Shown piece after piece: positions 63,754-64,000 of a stretch of DNA of 64,000 nucleotides. The DNA is from Elusimicrobiota bacterium. Lineage in GTDB: Bacteria > Elusimicrobiota > Elusimicrobia > UBA1565 > UBA9628. Each line of letters begins with the position of its first letter. The first letter of the stretch is position 1. The stretch is from the NCBI GenBank assembly GCA_016191335.1, contig JACPOW010000018.1, positions 1 to 64,000 on the forward strand. Direction: 5' to 3'. The translations under genes were made by a program, and so were the position numbers. Below the pieces are notes generated by a model. It did no database searches. It saw nothing but the letters and a program-made list of their open reading frames with translations, and was not told the origin of the DNA.

Positions 63754-64000
63754 TCATCCTCCTCGTCATCCTCGTCCTGGCCGTCGCCGCGACCGTCGCG
63801 GGCGGCGCTGCGCCCGTCGTGGACCGGGTCGTGGCGCGGGCCGGCCTGTGGCGCGTGCAGGCGTTCCGCGCGGGCATCCTGATCGCCGTCGCGTTCGGCG
63901 ACGTCCTGCCCGAGGCCTGGAGCCTGGCCCCGGCCCACGCCGGCTGGGGCGCTCTGGTCGCCTTCGTGTTCTGCTACGCCGCGGAGAACGTGGCCCCCCT
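63750..64000 (+). CDS. ZIP-family metal transporter (partial, cut by right edge)
   Basis: From GTG 63750 the frame is open to the window end (83 residues). Hydrophobic helix 1 is ILLVILVLAVAATVAGGAAP, and helix 2-3 contains FRAGILIAVAFGDVLPEAW and FVFCYAAENVAP, corresponding to the ZIP pattern of H/E-rich helices. ZIP proteins import zinc or other divalent metals. The divergent Fur/Zur gene and operator indicate metal-dependent control. Confidence 0.75.
   Translation, partial: MIILLVILVLAVAATVAGGAAPVVDRVVARAGLWRVQAFRAGILIAVAFGDVLPEAWSLAPAHAGWGALVAFVFCYAAENVAP

Overview
The window is high-GC bacterial chromosome, densely packed, with many 4-base ATGA start/stop overlaps. I infer a high-GC member of the Elusimicrobiota (moderate confidence). 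The basis is two exported proteins (21733-23676 and 40301-43108) with long Ala/Pro/Ser-rich 'PxLSxPxL' stretches after the signal peptide, placed in front of ordinary cytoplasmic-type domains. A second recurring trait is a -10 box only 6-9 bases before the start codon, which predicts leaderless mRNAs at many loci.

Region 1 (1-11.2 kb) is accessory and scarred. It holds a chimeric dienelactone hydrolase/nucleotidyltransferase-like ORF running off the left edge, a minus-strand operon (ATP-grasp enzyme, tandem universal stress protein, small hypothetical) divergent from a MarR regulator with a clear promoter and operators, a second dienelactone hydrolase with an N-terminal deletion, an outer-membrane phospholipase A (pldA) and a QorB-like reductase. 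An AT-richer island (6.3-8.9 kb) follows with a two-gene wHTH plus TIR/deoxyribosyltransferase-like module and two unknowns, then a multi-pass membrane protein and a TetR gene. The pldA 3' end and tetR 3' end each carry a relic of the other.

Region 2 (11.2-15.7 kb) is a TetR-controlled tripartite efflux operon of TolC, EmrA and EmrB type. Region 3 (15.8-21.4 kb) looks like an integrated mobile element: AbiE toxin/antitoxin pair, a repeat- and hairpin-rich non-coding segment, a replication-relaxation family protein, a small ORF and a large serine recombinase whose 3' end overlaps a tRNA-Gln(CTG) gene.

Region 4 (21.3-24.7 kb) has a DUF4234 membrane protein, a LOG-family protein with an exported N-terminus and a CdiA-tRNase-like middle, and two stand-alone response regulators. 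Region 5 (24.7-60.2 kb) is a nucleotide biosynthesis supercluster. Purines: guaB3-like, guaA, purC, S, L, Q, F, D, E, K, M and a purN-purH fusion; purB is not in the window. Pyrimidines: pyrB, C, D, F, E, carA and carB, enough for UMP synthesis. Between these genes sit a caspase-like ankyrin lipoprotein coupled to purF, a PilB/GspE ATPase with an apparently degenerate GIY-YIG-like N-terminus, a RarD transporter, an FtsH with a large exported extension, and a secreted degenerate-protease/polymorphic-toxin protein with a probable immunity partner.

Region 6 (60.2-64 kb) carries a secreted HExxH protein, HutD-family and PhnA-like small proteins, a coiled-coil/GAF-like protein, a PAP2 phosphatase, and a Fur/Zur regulator divergent, across a Fur-box-like operator, from a mini metal-permease fragment and a ZIP transporter cut by the right edge. 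No rRNA or CRISPR array is visible.
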